DNA of 63,557 nt from an uncultured Coriobacteriaceae bacterium. Its GTDB lineage: Bacteria; Actinomycetota; Coriobacteriia; Coriobacteriales; Atopobiaceae. This document shows, piece by piece, positions 31,835-42,028 of this stretch. A program made the translations under genes and the position numbers. The notes beneath the pieces were generated by a model. That model was not told the DNA's origin and did not search any database. It was given only the letters and a program-made list of their open reading frames with translations. The DNA is taken from positions 1 to 63,557 of the forward strand of contig CADCPM010000075.1 of NCBI GenBank assembly GCA_902803315.1, read 5' to 3'. How positions within the stretch are numbered: the stretch's first letter is position 1; the number at the start of each line of letters is the position of its first letter.

Positions 31835-33633
31835 TGCCAACGACGCATGTATCTACCATTCCATCTATGGCACGTTACCTGTCGTACGTCACGCGTGGCA
31901 ATGGTGCCACGTATCGCCAGAACGTTGCTGATGGTACTGTTCGCTATTTGGCACAAGATTCCGATTTGGGGTCTGTGGACAATACCATTGCTTATGTTGG
32001 TGCTGTTAGGAGTCGTTTTCCTGTCCGTCGCTTGGAGGGTTACGACATTCGTGTTTCCTGGTCGCGTGATGAGCTGGATCCTAACAATCTGGATGATGTG
32101 CGGACTGCGATGGCTTTTGGTCATGACTTGGTGAAGGCAGTTTTTCCCGATTGTCCAGCTGTCGTAACGGCGCACGGCGATGGCGATGGTGGTTGTTTGC
32201 ATCTGCATATTGCTGTTGTTAACCACAACATGGTTACGGATAAAGCTATTCGTGGTAACGGTAGGGATCACCGTCATATTGCTGCGATTTCTGACCGTAT
32301 TGCAACTGACGAGTATCACTTCCGTAAGGTGGAGCGGCATAGGTCTAATGAGTGGTCGTTGCGTCGGCAGGAGCTTGAGTCTGCGATTGAGGGTTACGAG
32401 GCGCGTGAGTCTGGTAAGTGGTCGAAGGCTCACAGGGAGGCTGCTGTTCGCCTTGCTTTGGGTGATGCTGTGGCTGGTGCTTTGGATGACGAGCGCGTTA
32501 CGGATCTTGAGTCGTTCGAGCAAGTTCTTTTTGAGGACTACGGTTGTGAGATTCGACGTAAGGAGATTCGTCAGAAGAACGGCACGGTTGTTGTTGGGTT
32601 TACGTATGCCATGCCTGTAGAGCTTGAGGGGAAGACTCGTAAGCGTCGTTCTAAGGCGTCTGCGGTCTGTCCTGGGTTTGATGCTGTGCATATTGAGCAG
32701 ACGATCGACGCTTACATGGTGGAGCGTAAGCGACGTGAGGCTCTTGTCGAGGCTGTTTCGTCTGGTTCGGTGGTTGAGGATGTTGTGGTTACTCCGTCGC
32801 GTGATGAGCAGTTGCGGGAGCTTGCTGCGTCGCATTCGCTGATTAGGCGTGTTCCGGTTCGCGATGGGGATGGTCGTACTACTGCTATTCAGTTGGTTCC
32901 GCACGAGCTGTTATTTGAGTCTGAGACTGATCGTGATGCTGCAACGTTTACGTTGCGTGTTAGCGAGCTTCGTGATGTGGTGGCACATGGTGTTGAGGAA
33001 GCTAACGATGATTCGTTCTTGACTCGTTATAACGCATTGCCTTCTGTGGATTCTGTTGGTGCTGTTGCTAAGAATTTCTGTGAGGATTACGAGGCTGCTG
33101 CGGAGCGCGTTGTCGGTGCGGACACGACTTCTGGTGTGAATGCTAAGACGTTTGTTGGCGAGGTCTTGTCGTTTATGGCTAAGACTGCCAAGCGTGCTTG
33201 GTCGCGTTTGTCTTCTGCTGCTTTCGACTTGTCTCGGCGTTATGGCCTTGGTTTTGAGGACAAGGACTACCAGGCTTCGTTCTCTGCGTTTGTGCGTAAT
33301 GCTGTGGGTAGGCGTAGGCGTGAGGATGACGGTTTTGATGCTCGGGGTAGTGTTGTGATGCATCGCCGTGTACGAAAGTCTTCAAGTCCTGTAGATGACG
33401 CTGTTGAGCCTGCTGTTGAGCGTTCTGCTGAACAGTCTGTTGCTGATGCTATTGCGGCGGATGATTCGGCTGGTCTTCGTGATGCTGTTGAGTACTCTCG
33501 TAAGTCTCGTGAACGTGAACGAGTTAAGAAGCAGGCGCAGCAGCGTAAGAAAGATGCTGCTAAAGCGCGGCAACGGTCTATGGCACGTCGTAATAGTGGC
33601 CGTAGCCGTGGTCATGGTGGTTTGGGTTCGTAA
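31834..33633 (+). CDS. Relaxase (mobilization nuclease)
   Basis: A 599-residue HUH relaxase: tyrosine-containing N-terminus (RYLSYVTRGNGATYRQN), then the metal site AHGDGDGGCLHLHIAVVN (about residues 114-131), with H-x-D and H-x-H as in MOBP-type enzymes. The C-terminal half is charged, perhaps for contact with a coupling protein. It nicks oriT and pilots the strand during transfer by a helper conjugation system. The exact MOB class is not certain. Confidence 0.88.
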   Translation: MPTTHVSTIPSMARYLSYVTRGNGATYRQNVADGTVRYLAQDSDLGSVDNTIAYVGAVRSRFPVRRLEGYDIRVSWSRDELDPNNLDDVRTAMAFGHDLVKAVFPDCPAVVTAHGDGDGGCLHLHIAVVNHNMVTDKAIRGNGRDHRHIAAISDRIATDEYHFRKVERHRSNEWSLRRQELESAIEGYEARESGKWSKAHREAAVRLALGDAVAGALDDERVTDLESFEQVLFEDYGCEIRRKEIRQKNGTVVVGFTYAMPVELEGKTRKRRSKASAVCPGFDAVHIEQTIDAYMVERKRREALVEAVSSGSVVEDVVVTPSRDEQLRELAASHSLIRRVPVRDGDGRTTAIQLVPHELLFESETDRDAATFTLRVSELRDVVAHGVEEANDDSFLTRYNALPSVDSVGAVAKNFCEDYEAAAERVVGADTTSGVNAKTFVGEVLSFMAKTAKRAWSRLSSAAFDLSRRYGLGFEDKDYQASFSAFVRNAVGRRRREDDGFDARGSVVMHRRVRKSSSPVDDAVEPAVERSAEQSVADAIAADDSAGLRDAVEYSRKSRERERVKKQAQQRKKDAAKARQRSMARRNSGRSRGHGGLGS

Positions 33634-33678
33634 GAACATATTGTTCTTTGTTTAGTAATTGATAGGAGTGATTGAGCT

Positions 33679-35010
33679 ATGATTGATGGGGTTGATTTTG
33701 GGTCTTCGAACAATAAGGGAAGACCGGCTAAGACCAAGTCTATTAAGTCTATGCAGGGTAGGGAGCCTGTATCGTCTGTTACTGAGCAGCCATATCGTCT
33801 TACTTGTCCTCGGTGTGGTAGTACGAATGTTAGTGTTCAGTTGGTTGAGCAGGGTCAACGGACTAAGCGTAGTGGTGTTGGTTTCTCGGGCAATCTAAAT
33901 AACTGTCTTCGTTTTGTAGCCATGGTCTTTACTCTTGGTATTGCTGGTCTGTTCTGGAAACGTGCTGAGGGTGTTAACGACACCGAGACAGATACCTCTA
34001 CGATGGGTATATGCCAGACATGTGGCTACGTCTGGCATATTCAAAAGCCTCAGCCTGTGGAGAAGGAGGGTCCCTCTGTTGCTTTTGTGGTTGTGGTCAT
34101 TGTCCTGCTTTTACTGTTTATCGGTAGCTGTTCACGTGGTTGTGGTCGTGGTAGCACGGATACTTCTAGCCAAAGGCGGGAAGATACGTCTAGCCAAAGG
34201 CAGGAACAGACTGAGTCTGTAAGATGGTCCAAGAAAGGCGATATCTCGTATACGAATGCTCGGCTTGGTAGTGGTGATACGGCTGAGGTTGTTGGTATGA
34301 TTCGCAATGATAGCGATGCTCCGATATCTCCTGTGAAGGTAAGCTTCTTCTTGTACGGTCGTAATGGTGAGCTTCTTGGCACGGCTTCTGACGAGATTGC
34401 TACGTTGCGGCCAACTGATACATGGTCTTATTGTGCTAAGCCTTCTAATGCTGTGAAGACTGCTAACGTTACTAATCTTGCCGTTGATTACATAACGCTT
34501 GGTTCTGATGAGTCTGGTGATGTGGTTGCTGGTAATAAGAAGTCTGAATCAGAGCCTACGCCAGAACCCGAGCCAGAGTCTGAGAAGATAACAACACCAG
34601 AGCCAGCACCAGCTCCTGAACCTGAGCCTGAACCTGAACCAGAGATTGGTTCTTCTGGTGAGACGGATAAGGTGGTTGTTAGTATCGATGGTTATCGTCG
34701 TATTGAGAACGTTTTGGGAGATCCGATTGTGATTGTTGATTACACGTTTACGAACAAGTCTGATGAAAACCAGGCGTTCATGTGGACGTTGAACGACAAG
34801 GTTTTCCAGAATGGTGTTGAGTGTCAGGATAGCTATTCCTCGGATACGGGTAATGTAAGTAAGTCACAGGATATACAGCCTGGCAACTCGGTCACGGTTT
34901 CTGCTGCGTACAAGCTTAACGATACGACAACGGCTGTAGATGTTGAACTGAGGTCTCAGTCCATCTTGGACAAGAAACTGATTGCTAAGTGCACTTTTAA
35001 CATTGCGTAG
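33679..35010 (+). CDS. Zinc-ribbon membrane protein with Pro-Glu linker (cargo)
   Basis: A 443-residue protein in mosaic form: CPRCGSTN and CQTCGYVW zinc ribbons; a membrane segment around residues 75-90 and a second one (VAFVVVVIVLLLLFIGS) about 133-149; an extracellular FxLYD-like beta domain (AEVVGMIRNDSDAPISPVKVSFFLYG); a Pro/Glu repeat linker; and a DUF5067-like domain at the C-terminus. Its gene follows the relaxase and ends at a terminator. Likely an envelope protein; role unknown. Confidence 0.7.
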   Translation: MIDGVDFGSSNNKGRPAKTKSIKSMQGREPVSSVTEQPYRLTCPRCGSTNVSVQLVEQGQRTKRSGVGFSGNLNNCLRFVAMVFTLGIAGLFWKRAEGVNDTETDTSTMGICQTCGYVWHIQKPQPVEKEGPSVAFVVVVIVLLLLFIGSCSRGCGRGSTDTSSQRREDTSSQRQEQTESVRWSKKGDISYTNARLGSGDTAEVVGMIRNDSDAPISPVKVSFFLYGRNGELLGTASDEIATLRPTDTWSYCAKPSNAVKTANVTNLAVDYITLGSDESGDVVAGNKKSESEPTPEPEPESEKITTPEPAPAPEPEPEPEPEIGSSGETDKVVVSIDGYRRIENVLGDPIVIVDYTFTNKSDENQAFMWTLNDKVFQNGVECQDSYSSDTGNVSKSQDIQPGNSVTVSAAYKLNDTTTAVDVELRSQSILDKKLIAKCTFNIA

Positions 35011-35027
35011 CGTTTGGTTGTGATATT

Positions 35028-35060
35028 GCCACCCGTCTTCATGGTGGGTGGCTTTCTTTT
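35028..35060 (+). terminator. Intrinsic terminator
   Basis: GCCACCC/GGGTGGC hairpin followed by TTTCTTTTC, closing the mobilization operon. Confidence 0.9.
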
Positions 35061-35080
35061 CATTCTCGATTTGCAAACTG

Positions 35081-35119
35081 TTGATTTTTGATCTACATTG
35101 TAATTATAAAGTAATTACT
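35081..35119 (+). promoter_or_regulatory. parA promoter and operator
   Basis: TTGATT (35081-35086), 17 bp, TTATAA (35104-35109). The inverted repeat GTAATTA-TAAAG-TAATTAC (35100-35118) covers the -10 box. AGTAATTACT here recurs at 35726-35735 after parA, so the two may be partition/operator sites for the RHH partner. Confidence 0.65.
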
Positions 35120-35144
35120 AGATATTGACAGTGTGGTGATTGGT

Positions 35145-35708
35145 ATGAAAACGATTAGCCTTGTTTGCGAAAAAGGTGGCGTTGGCAAGTCGATGCTTGC
35201 AGGTGAGTTGCGCTATTACTTCGAGCGCCATAATCTTGCTTGTTCGCTGTATGGGCTAGATGCTCAGTATCGGTCAGCTTCACATACGGTTCCCGATCCG
35301 GATGTGGTCGTTGTTGATACTCCTGGTCGTTTCGATGTGAAACTCAAAGGGGTTATCGAGCGCTCTGATGTGGTCGTTATCCCCGTTCGTCCGACTCCTT
35401 CTGACGCTGAACCTTTCCTACGCACTGTTGACTTGGTGTCTTCAATTACGGATGTTCCTATCGTTGTATGCGTGAACGGCATGAACACCTTCAAGATGGC
35501 GACATCGTTTATGGATTGGCTCTCGAAGCAAGACATTGGCGATGAGACGGTCTGTGTTCCGCAGTCCGAGGCAATTGTGCAAGCGCTTGGTGAGGAGCGT
35601 TCTGTTTATGGTCATGACCGTCTCGGCCATGCGACTGATGCTCTTGAGACGCTTGGCGATACGGTGTCTGACCTTGCTGGCATTAGTGTTACAGTAGGTG
35701 TCTGGTAA
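35145..35708 (+). CDS. parA: ParA-like partition ATPase
   Basis: A 187-residue small ParA (type Ib size): deviant Walker A CEKGGVGKSMLAGE (about residues 8-20), VVVVDTPGRFD and VVVIPVRPTPSDAEP. It lacks an N-terminal DNA-binding domain, so the 35749 RHH protein is the probable partner. Such a pair keeps replicating forms of the element stable. Confidence 0.88.
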   Translation: MKTISLVCEKGGVGKSMLAGELRYYFERHNLACSLYGLDAQYRSASHTVPDPDVVVVDTPGRFDVKLKGVIERSDVVVIPVRPTPSDAEPFLRTVDLVSSITDVPIVVCVNGMNTFKMATSFMDWLSKQDIGDETVCVPQSEAIVQALGEERSVYGHDRLGHATDALETLGDTVSDLAGISVTVGVW

Positions 35709-35724
35709 TGTTTAAGTATATATC

Positions 35725-35736
35725 CAGTAATTACTG
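35725..35736. promoter_or_regulatory. Second AGTAATTACT palindrome
   Basis: CAGTAATTACTG, a perfect 12-bp palindrome between parA and its partner, sharing AGTAATTACT with the parA promoter operator. Confidence 0.55.
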
Positions 35737-35748
35737 TATGATTATCCA

Positions 35749-36012
35749 GTGAGGACGGTGGTGGGATTGTCTAGCACGGATTATTTTGAGAACTTGCAAG
35801 CGGAGGCTGCTGTTGAGCATGAGCGTACGCGGGATCGTTTGCAGGGTAAGTCAACGCAACCGGGGTCATCTGACCGTGCGGTTGCGCAGGTGACGATGAC
35901 AAAAGCCGAAAAAGCTAGGTTTATGAGGCTGGCGAAAGAGCACGGTCTTGGTCTTTCGCCTTTCATTCGCTTGGCTTGCGACGAGTACATTAGGGTACAT
36001 GGTTGGGAGTGA
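35749..36012 (+). CDS. Ribbon-helix-helix protein, likely ParA partner
   Basis: An 87-residue protein with a disordered N-terminus and a C-terminal RHH-like motif: VAQVTMTKAEKARFMRLAKEHGLGLSPFIRLACDEYI. It directly follows parA. A GTG at 35749 is used, but GTG codons at 35758 and 35761 are also possible starts. It probably binds the AGTAATTACT palindromes. hsdR begins six bases after the stop. Confidence 0.7.
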   Translation: MRTVVGLSSTDYFENLQAEAAVEHERTRDRLQGKSTQPGSSDRAVAQVTMTKAEKARFMRLAKEHGLGLSPFIRLACDEYIRVHGWE

Positions 36013-36018
36013 CGGCTG

Positions 36019-39000
36019 ATGGCTGTGTTTAACGAGGATACTCGGGTGAAAATTCCTGCCACAATACAGTTTATGAGGCTCGGCTATGAGTATCAGTCTC
36101 TTAAAGATATTGAGCTTCATAGCGAGACGCGCATTGCTTTAAATCGTCTCAAACCTGCTCTTGAGCGGATTAATCATAGACAGTTCAGTGATGAAGAGGT
36201 TATTGCCATTGTCGAAGACATTCATGCTGTAATTAGGAATAACGATCTTGGTAAGGCTTTTCATCATTGGCTTGTTCATCCAAACGACAGGGTGAGGCTA
36301 ATCGATTTTGATAATATCGAGAATAATGATTTTGCGGTTGTTGACGAGCTTTCCTTTGGGAAGGACGGAAGCGAATCGGATAAGCATGGTTCGTTCCGAC
36401 CTGATATTAATGTGCTTATTAATGGTATACCGTTGGCATTTCTTGAGGTGAAGAAGCCAAATAACGAGGGTGGTATACAGGTTGAATTTGACCGTATGTT
36501 GAACAAGCGTCTTATTATCCCTGAGTACAAGAAGTACTTTAATATGCTTCAGATTGTCGCTTTTTCGAACAATATGGAGTATGAGGATGATGACGATTCT
36601 GCTCTGGCAGAAGACATTAAGGCAGGGTCATTCTATACAACGCCGAATGGGTTCAAGACTACATTCTCGTTCTTCAGGGATGAGCAGCCCAAGACAACGG
36701 GTTTCATTGACATTTCTATGGATAAGGTGAAGTCAATACTGAAGGACAACCACTACAGTCCTTCGGAGGCTGATACTGTTGAGTTCCAAACGAATCTGGA
36801 TATGAATACGCCTTGTAATAGATTTGTCACCTCGGTTTTTGATAAAGAACGTATTCTCTATTTCATCCATTATGGAATGATGTTCGTTGCAAATGCTGTT
36901 CCTGAAAAGCATATCATGCGCTATCCGCAGTTCTTCGCGGCAAGGGCTCTTCAAAAGAGGCTTGAGAACGGTGGTAAGTCTGGGATTATTTGGCACACGC
37001 AAGGTTCTGGTAAGACCAATCTTGCAGCTCTTTGTACTCGTATTCTGCGTGACTATTATGCGACGAAGGGCATAATTACACGTTTCTATTACGTTGTAGA
37101 TCGTCTCGACCTTCTTACGCAGGTAAGTGGCGAGATGACCAAACGTGGCATCAATGTGATTAATGTCAACAGTAAGAAGCAGTTTGAGTCAGAGTTGAAT
37201 AAGCCCATATCGGATCACATATCAACAACGACTGATGGTGAAATCACCGTTGTAAATATTCAGAAGTTCGATGACGAGATGCCTGTTGCGAAGAACGAGT
37301 ATAACGCGAATATCCAGCGTATTATATTCATTGATGAGGCACATAGGTCATATAAGACCGATGGTGAGTTCTTCAAGAACCTCATGCTTGTTGATATAGA
37401 TGCGGTGTTCGTGGCGCTTACGGGAACACCCCTCCTTTCTAAGCGGGAGCGTTCGAATCTGAAGTTCGGTGACTATATTCATAAGTATTTCTATGACAAG
37501 TCCATAGCTGACGGTTATACGCTTCGCATCAAGAAGGAGTCGATTGAGACAACGGCCAGGACTGAAATTAAGAAGAATCTCGAAATTGAGAATCCTAAAT
37601 CATCGAAGTCCGATGTGTATGAGTCTGAGGACTATATACAGGCTTTATGTCGGTTCATTGATAAGGATTTCGAGTATTTCAGGCTTACGAATTCTGACCA
37701 TACGATTGGGGGCATGGTAGTTTGTGCTTCAAACCCGCAGGCTAAGAAGATAAAGCGTTGGTTTGATGAGAATTCAAAGCTTACAGCAGGTCTTGTAATC
37801 AGTGATGAGTCGATACCTTCCGCTGTGAACAAGAAGACGCAGATAGCGTTTAAGGAGACGTTGTCTCCTGATATTTTGATTGTTCATCAGATGCTTACTA
37901 CGGGTTATGACGTTAAAAGGCTCAAGAAGATGTATCTGCTTCGCAATGCGAAAGAGCATACGCTTCTTCAGACGATATCGCGCGTTAACAGGCCTTATAA
38001 GAGCGAGACTGGAAATGTGTATCGCTATGGCTATATCGTTGACTTCGTGGATATCGAAGAAGAATACGATAGAACCATAGAGATGTATCTGAAGGAGATT
38101 GAGTCTGACTTCAGTAACGAAGACGGTGACTTGTCGTTGACAGGCCTTGTAATCGGACCTGAAGATATTAACGAGAAGTATCACAGTTACGTCTCTGAGC
38201 TGGATTCAATGATTGACACGGCCAATCTTGAGCGGTTCAGCAAGCAGCTCACGTTTATGACTAAGGATGCTCTACTGACTATTCGTAGGCTTCTGAATGG
38301 TATAAAGACGTGTCATACGGAGTTCAAGCTTTCGAGAGCAGAGGATTATGCGAAGCAGATTGATCTTGACCATATCCGTAAGCTCTTAAAGGCTGTCCAG
38401 GCGAGAATTGACTTTGTGAACCTAAAGTCTACGCCGACCGATCTGTTGTCCATCATTTCTAATAATGAAGTGGTCGAAATCCTGTATGAGTTCTTCAAGA
38501 CAAAAGTCGAGGTAATGGATCTCTCTAAGTTGATTGAGGCCATGAAGAACGTTACAAGTTCTGAAGAATACAAAGACCTTACCGATTTGGTCGGTAAGGT
38601 TCAGGACGAGATTAAGCGTAATCGAAATCACAATCAGATTGAGATGGTGAAGCTTGATGATATTCTGAAGCATTTGTTTGAAATACTCGATATCTCGAAC
38701 ATGGCTGATATTAACGAGGAATTGCGGCAGGTGCTGGATAAGATTCGTCGTATTAATGAGGAGAATGAGCGCATATCAGAGCGTTACGGTGGTAGCTATG
38801 CGTTTGTGAAGACGTATACCGATGCGGTTGAAATTCATCCTGAGCTGGATAAAGAAGTGGTGGCACGTGTCGTTGATGTTGTGTATGCCGCTGTTCAGGA
38901 GATTCAGTCAGCAAACATGCTGATTCTGCAGGGTCGAGAAAACTTTATGCGGAGCATTAATCGCAGTACAACGGTTGAACTCATTAAGTCTGGTTTATAT

Positions 39001-39072
39001 GACGATGCCGAGCTTGACGATTGGTATGACGAACTTTTGGCTGAAACATATGCGAATATGAGGATTTTTTAG
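36019..39072 (+). CDS. hsdR: Type I restriction enzyme, R (motor/nuclease) subunit
   Basis: A 1017-residue HsdR. Nuclease core: RPDINVLINGIPLAFLEVKKP (PD-ExK, about residues 128-148). Helicase motifs: I WHTQGSGKTNLAA (about 323), II IDEAHRSY (about 438), III ALTGTPLL, VI QTISRVNRPY. The C-terminus is helical for contact with HsdM. GAGTGACGGCTG precedes the ATG. It opens hsdRMS. Confidence 0.94.
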   Translation: MAVFNEDTRVKIPATIQFMRLGYEYQSLKDIELHSETRIALNRLKPALERINHRQFSDEEVIAIVEDIHAVIRNNDLGKAFHHWLVHPNDRVRLIDFDNIENNDFAVVDELSFGKDGSESDKHGSFRPDINVLINGIPLAFLEVKKPNNEGGIQVEFDRMLNKRLIIPEYKKYFNMLQIVAFSNNMEYEDDDDSALAEDIKAGSFYTTPNGFKTTFSFFRDEQPKTTGFIDISMDKVKSILKDNHYSPSEADTVEFQTNLDMNTPCNRFVTSVFDKERILYFIHYGMMFVANAVPEKHIMRYPQFFAARALQKRLENGGKSGIIWHTQGSGKTNLAALCTRILRDYYATKGIITRFYYVVDRLDLLTQVSGEMTKRGINVINVNSKKQFESELNKPISDHISTTTDGEITVVNIQKFDDEMPVAKNEYNANIQRIIFIDEAHRSYKTDGEFFKNLMLVDIDAVFVALTGTPLLSKRERSNLKFGDYIHKYFYDKSIADGYTLRIKKESIETTARTEIKKNLEIENPKSSKSDVYESEDYIQALCRFIDKDFEYFRLTNSDHTIGGMVVCASNPQAKKIKRWFDENSKLTAGLVISDESIPSAVNKKTQIAFKETLSPDILIVHQMLTTGYDVKRLKKMYLLRNAKEHTLLQTISRVNRPYKSETGNVYRYGYIVDFVDIEEEYDRTIEMYLKEIESDFSNEDGDLSLTGLVIGPEDINEKYHSYVSELDSMIDTANLERFSKQLTFMTKDALLTIRRLLNGIKTCHTEFKLSRAEDYAKQIDLDHIRKLLKAVQARIDFVNLKSTPTDLLSIISNNEVVEILYEFFKTKVEVMDLSKLIEAMKNVTSSEEYKDLTDLVGKVQDEIKRNRNHNQIEMVKLDDILKHLFEILDISNMADINEELRQVLDKIRRINEENERISERYGGSYAFVKTYTDAVEIHPELDKEVVARVVDVVYAAVQEIQSANMLILQGRENFMRSINRSTTVELIKSGLYDDAELDDWYDELLAETYANMRIF

Positions 39073-39084
39073 AAGGGATTGCTA

Positions 39085-40737
39085 ATGGCGTTTTATGAGT
39101 TGGAGAGCAGCATTCATAGGATGGTGGACGATCTTCAAGGACTTTGTTCAACGGTTGGTTTGAGCAATACCGCTAATGAGGAGGTGGTTGTCACCTCGGT
39201 GTTCTTGTACAAGTTCTTGAACGACAAGTTCATGCATAATCTCAATGCGTTTGCTAATGAACTGGACATGGCTCCTGAGCAGATTCTGGGTAATGAGAAG
39301 ATGCTGAGACGTTTTTATAAGCAGAGTTCTACCGATGTTGCTTTTGCATATGAGGACACGATTGAATACCTGGTACAGAAGCTGGATGGTGAGCAGTTCT
39401 ACAAGGATTTTGATGATGCTCTTGAGCATATCGCTAAGAACGAGCAGAACGAGGCGTTCGCTGTCGAGACGGCTGATGGCGAGAAGACACCGTTGTTCAC
39501 TCGTATAACTGAGCTTGTTAGCGGTAGCCAGAGAAATAACTTTGCTAAGGCGATATTCGGCATAATTACGCAGGACAGGTTTGATTTCTCGGAAGCATTC
39601 GAGGGTGGGTTTGACTTCTACTCTGCCATCTTTGAGTACTTGATTAAGAACTATAACGTGGCGAGTGGAACCTATGCCGAGTACTTCACGCCTCAAACTG
39701 TGTCTTCAATCATTGCCAAGATCCTCGTTGGTATGAGCGAGAAGATTGAGGCTGCGGAGATTTATGACGGTGCTGCTGGATCTGGATCCCTTATTTTGCA
39801 TCTGGCTCATGAGTTGGGTCAGGAGAGCGGTATGAACAGGGCTATTGTTTATACGCAGGATATATCGGCTAAGTCCTCGCGGTTTTTGCGCCTGAATATG
39901 ATGCTGAACGGTAAGAGCGAGTCTTTGGGTAACATTGTTCAAGGGGACACGCTTTTGAGTCCGGCACATTATATGGTCGAGCACGAACCCGATTCTGGTC
40001 TGAAGAGGTTTGACTACATAACGATGAATCCACCGTTTAAGACGGATTTTTCTGCAACACGCAATCAGATTGAGCAAAAGTGGCAGGATACGAACCGGTT
40101 CTTTGCTGGCCTTCCGAACATTCCTAAAAGCAAAAAGGCTTCGATGGCGATTTACCTTTGCTTCTTGCAGCATGCCTTGTATTCGTTGAAGGACGGTGGT
40201 AAGGCTGCGCTGGTCGTGCCTACTGGGTTTTTGACTGCGAAGAGTGGTATCGAGAAGAAGATACGCCAGAAGATGGTTGATGAGAAGATGCTTGCTGGTG
40301 TCATTTCGATGCCGAGTAATATTTTCGCCAACACAACGACTAATGTCTCGGTGGTGTTCTTGGATAAAGCGAACAAGAATGATGATGTGATTCTTGTTGA
40401 TGCGTCTAAGTTGGGCGAGAAGGTCAAGGACGGCGGTAACCAGAAGACGGTGCTTCGATCCGATGAGGTCGAACGAATTATCGACACGTTTATCAAGCGT
40501 GAGGAGGTCGATGATTTCTCGGTTAAGGCTTCGTTTGATGACCTGAAGGGAAAGAATTGTTCGTTTTCAGCGGGTCAGTACTTCAAAGTTAAGATTGAGT
40601 ACTTAGATATTACAGCGGAAGAGTTTAATAAACAAATGAGTACGTATATGTCAGACTTAAATGCACGGTTTGGACGTGGGCGTGAGCTTGAAGATGAGAT
40701 TATGTCTAAGCTGGGAGTGTTGAGACATGAAGGTTAA
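39085..40737 (+). CDS. hsdM: Type I restriction enzyme, M (methyltransferase) subunit
   Basis: A 550-residue N6-adenine methyltransferase: N-terminal HsdM helical domain, SAM motif IYDGAAGSGSLILH (about 227-240), and catalytic TMNPPFKTD (about 312-320). The start at 39085 follows GAAGGGA; an in-frame start two codons upstream is less likely. It overlaps hsdS by 11 bp. Confidence 0.95.
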   Translation: MAFYELESSIHRMVDDLQGLCSTVGLSNTANEEVVVTSVFLYKFLNDKFMHNLNAFANELDMAPEQILGNEKMLRRFYKQSSTDVAFAYEDTIEYLVQKLDGEQFYKDFDDALEHIAKNEQNEAFAVETADGEKTPLFTRITELVSGSQRNNFAKAIFGIITQDRFDFSEAFEGGFDFYSAIFEYLIKNYNVASGTYAEYFTPQTVSSIIAKILVGMSEKIEAAEIYDGAAGSGSLILHLAHELGQESGMNRAIVYTQDISAKSSRFLRLNMMLNGKSESLGNIVQGDTLLSPAHYMVEHEPDSGLKRFDYITMNPPFKTDFSATRNQIEQKWQDTNRFFAGLPNIPKSKKASMAIYLCFLQHALYSLKDGGKAALVVPTGFLTAKSGIEKKIRQKMVDEKMLAGVISMPSNIFANTTTNVSVVFLDKANKNDDVILVDASKLGEKVKDGGNQKTVLRSDEVERIIDTFIKREEVDDFSVKASFDDLKGKNCSFSAGQYFKVKIEYLDITAEEFNKQMSTYMSDLNARFGRGRELEDEIMSKLGVLRHEG

Positions 40738-42028
40738 GGTGTCCGAGATTGCAGTACTTAATGCTAATTTAAAGAAATATCGGGGTTTGTTTTCCACAAT
40801 TAAGTATCTTGATACTGGCAGTGTTGAGCAAGGTAAAATATATGGTTTTCAAGAGTTTGACTTGAGTTGTGATAAGATACCAAGTAGGGCGCAGCGTGCT
40901 GTTAAAGATAAAACGATAGTTATTTCTTCTGTTCGTCCTAATCAATTACATTATGCTATTTTGAATAAACCTGATGATAATCTAGTCGTTTCTTCTGGAT
41001 TTGTGACGGTTGACGCTATCCCTGAATGCGTGGATGCGCAGTTTTTGTATTATGCTTTAACATCTGAACAAGCGACAAAATATTTGGACTCGATAGCATC
41101 TACAGCTGTTTCTTCTTACCCGTCGTTTAATCCTGAAGATTTGGGTAATTATGTTCTTGATATTCCAAATTCTATAGATGAACAAAAGAAAATTGCAAAT
41201 GTTTTTGCTTCTATTGATGAAAGAATTGAAAACAATAGTGCAATTTGTTCCGACCTCGAAGCTATGGCGAAGCTTCTGTATGATTATTGGTTCGTTCAGT
41301 TTGATTTCCCTGATGAGAACGGTAATCCATACAAGTCTTCTGGTGGGAAGATGGTGTGGAGCGAAGAGTTGAATCGAGAGATACCAGCTGGGTGGCAGGT
41401 GAATACCCTTAGTGCATGCGTTGCAAAGAGTAAGAATGGCGATTGGGGTAATGCTTCGCCGAAAAAGCCTAACGATATTGAAGTCAGGTGCTTCAGGGGC
41501 GCAGACTTTCCATCGATTACAAATGAATACCGAGTGACAGCTCCCATTCGTTACATAAGTGCTAGTAGAGCAGACCGGTTGCTTTCAGCTGGTGATTTGA
41601 TCGTCGAGATCTCTGGTGGTAGTCCAGTCCAATCGACTGGGAGGATAGGTTATGTGAATCCGAAGTTCTTGGAGCGTAATGGCAATGCGATGGATTGCTC
41701 GAATTTCTGTAAAGCCTTCACACCGATGAACAGGAATTATCAGTTTTGGTTGTATCAAACTTGGCAATTGCTGTATGACGCAGGTGTGATGTTTAATTAC
41801 GAGAGTAAGACTACTGGTATTAAGAACTTGATGTTTGACGAGTTTGTAAACTGGACTAATGTGGTCGTGCCGTCCGATGATTTGCTCAATAGGTATCAGG
41901 ACATTTGTGATGACCTGTATGGCAAAATTCAGGAGAGTTTTATCGAGAGCGCAGAGCTTGCTTCACTTCGTGACTTTCTACTTCCTATGCTTATGAACGG
42001 ACAGGTGCAGGTCGGTGACGTATCATGA
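40727..42028 (+). CDS. hsdS: Type I restriction enzyme, S (specificity) subunit
   Basis: A 433-residue protein with two target-recognition domains. The central conserved helix is IPNSIDEQKKIANVFASIDERIENN, and the C-terminal one is ...FIESAELASLRDFLLPMLMNGQVQV. The first half (40,735-41,280) is visibly more AT-rich than the second, which suggests a swapped first recognition domain. Target sequence cannot be told by reading. Confidence 0.93.
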   Translation: MKVKVSEIAVLNANLKKYRGLFSTIKYLDTGSVEQGKIYGFQEFDLSCDKIPSRAQRAVKDKTIVISSVRPNQLHYAILNKPDDNLVVSSGFVTVDAIPECVDAQFLYYALTSEQATKYLDSIASTAVSSYPSFNPEDLGNYVLDIPNSIDEQKKIANVFASIDERIENNSAICSDLEAMAKLLYDYWFVQFDFPDENGNPYKSSGGKMVWSEELNREIPAGWQVNTLSACVAKSKNGDWGNASPKKPNDIEVRCFRGADFPSITNEYRVTAPIRYISASRADRLLSAGDLIVEISGGSPVQSTGRIGYVNPKFLERNGNAMDCSNFCKAFTPMNRNYQFWLYQTWQLLYDAGVMFNYESKTTGIKNLMFDEFVNWTNVVVPSDDLLNRYQDICDDLYGKIQESFIESAELASLRDFLLPMLMNGQVQVGDVS

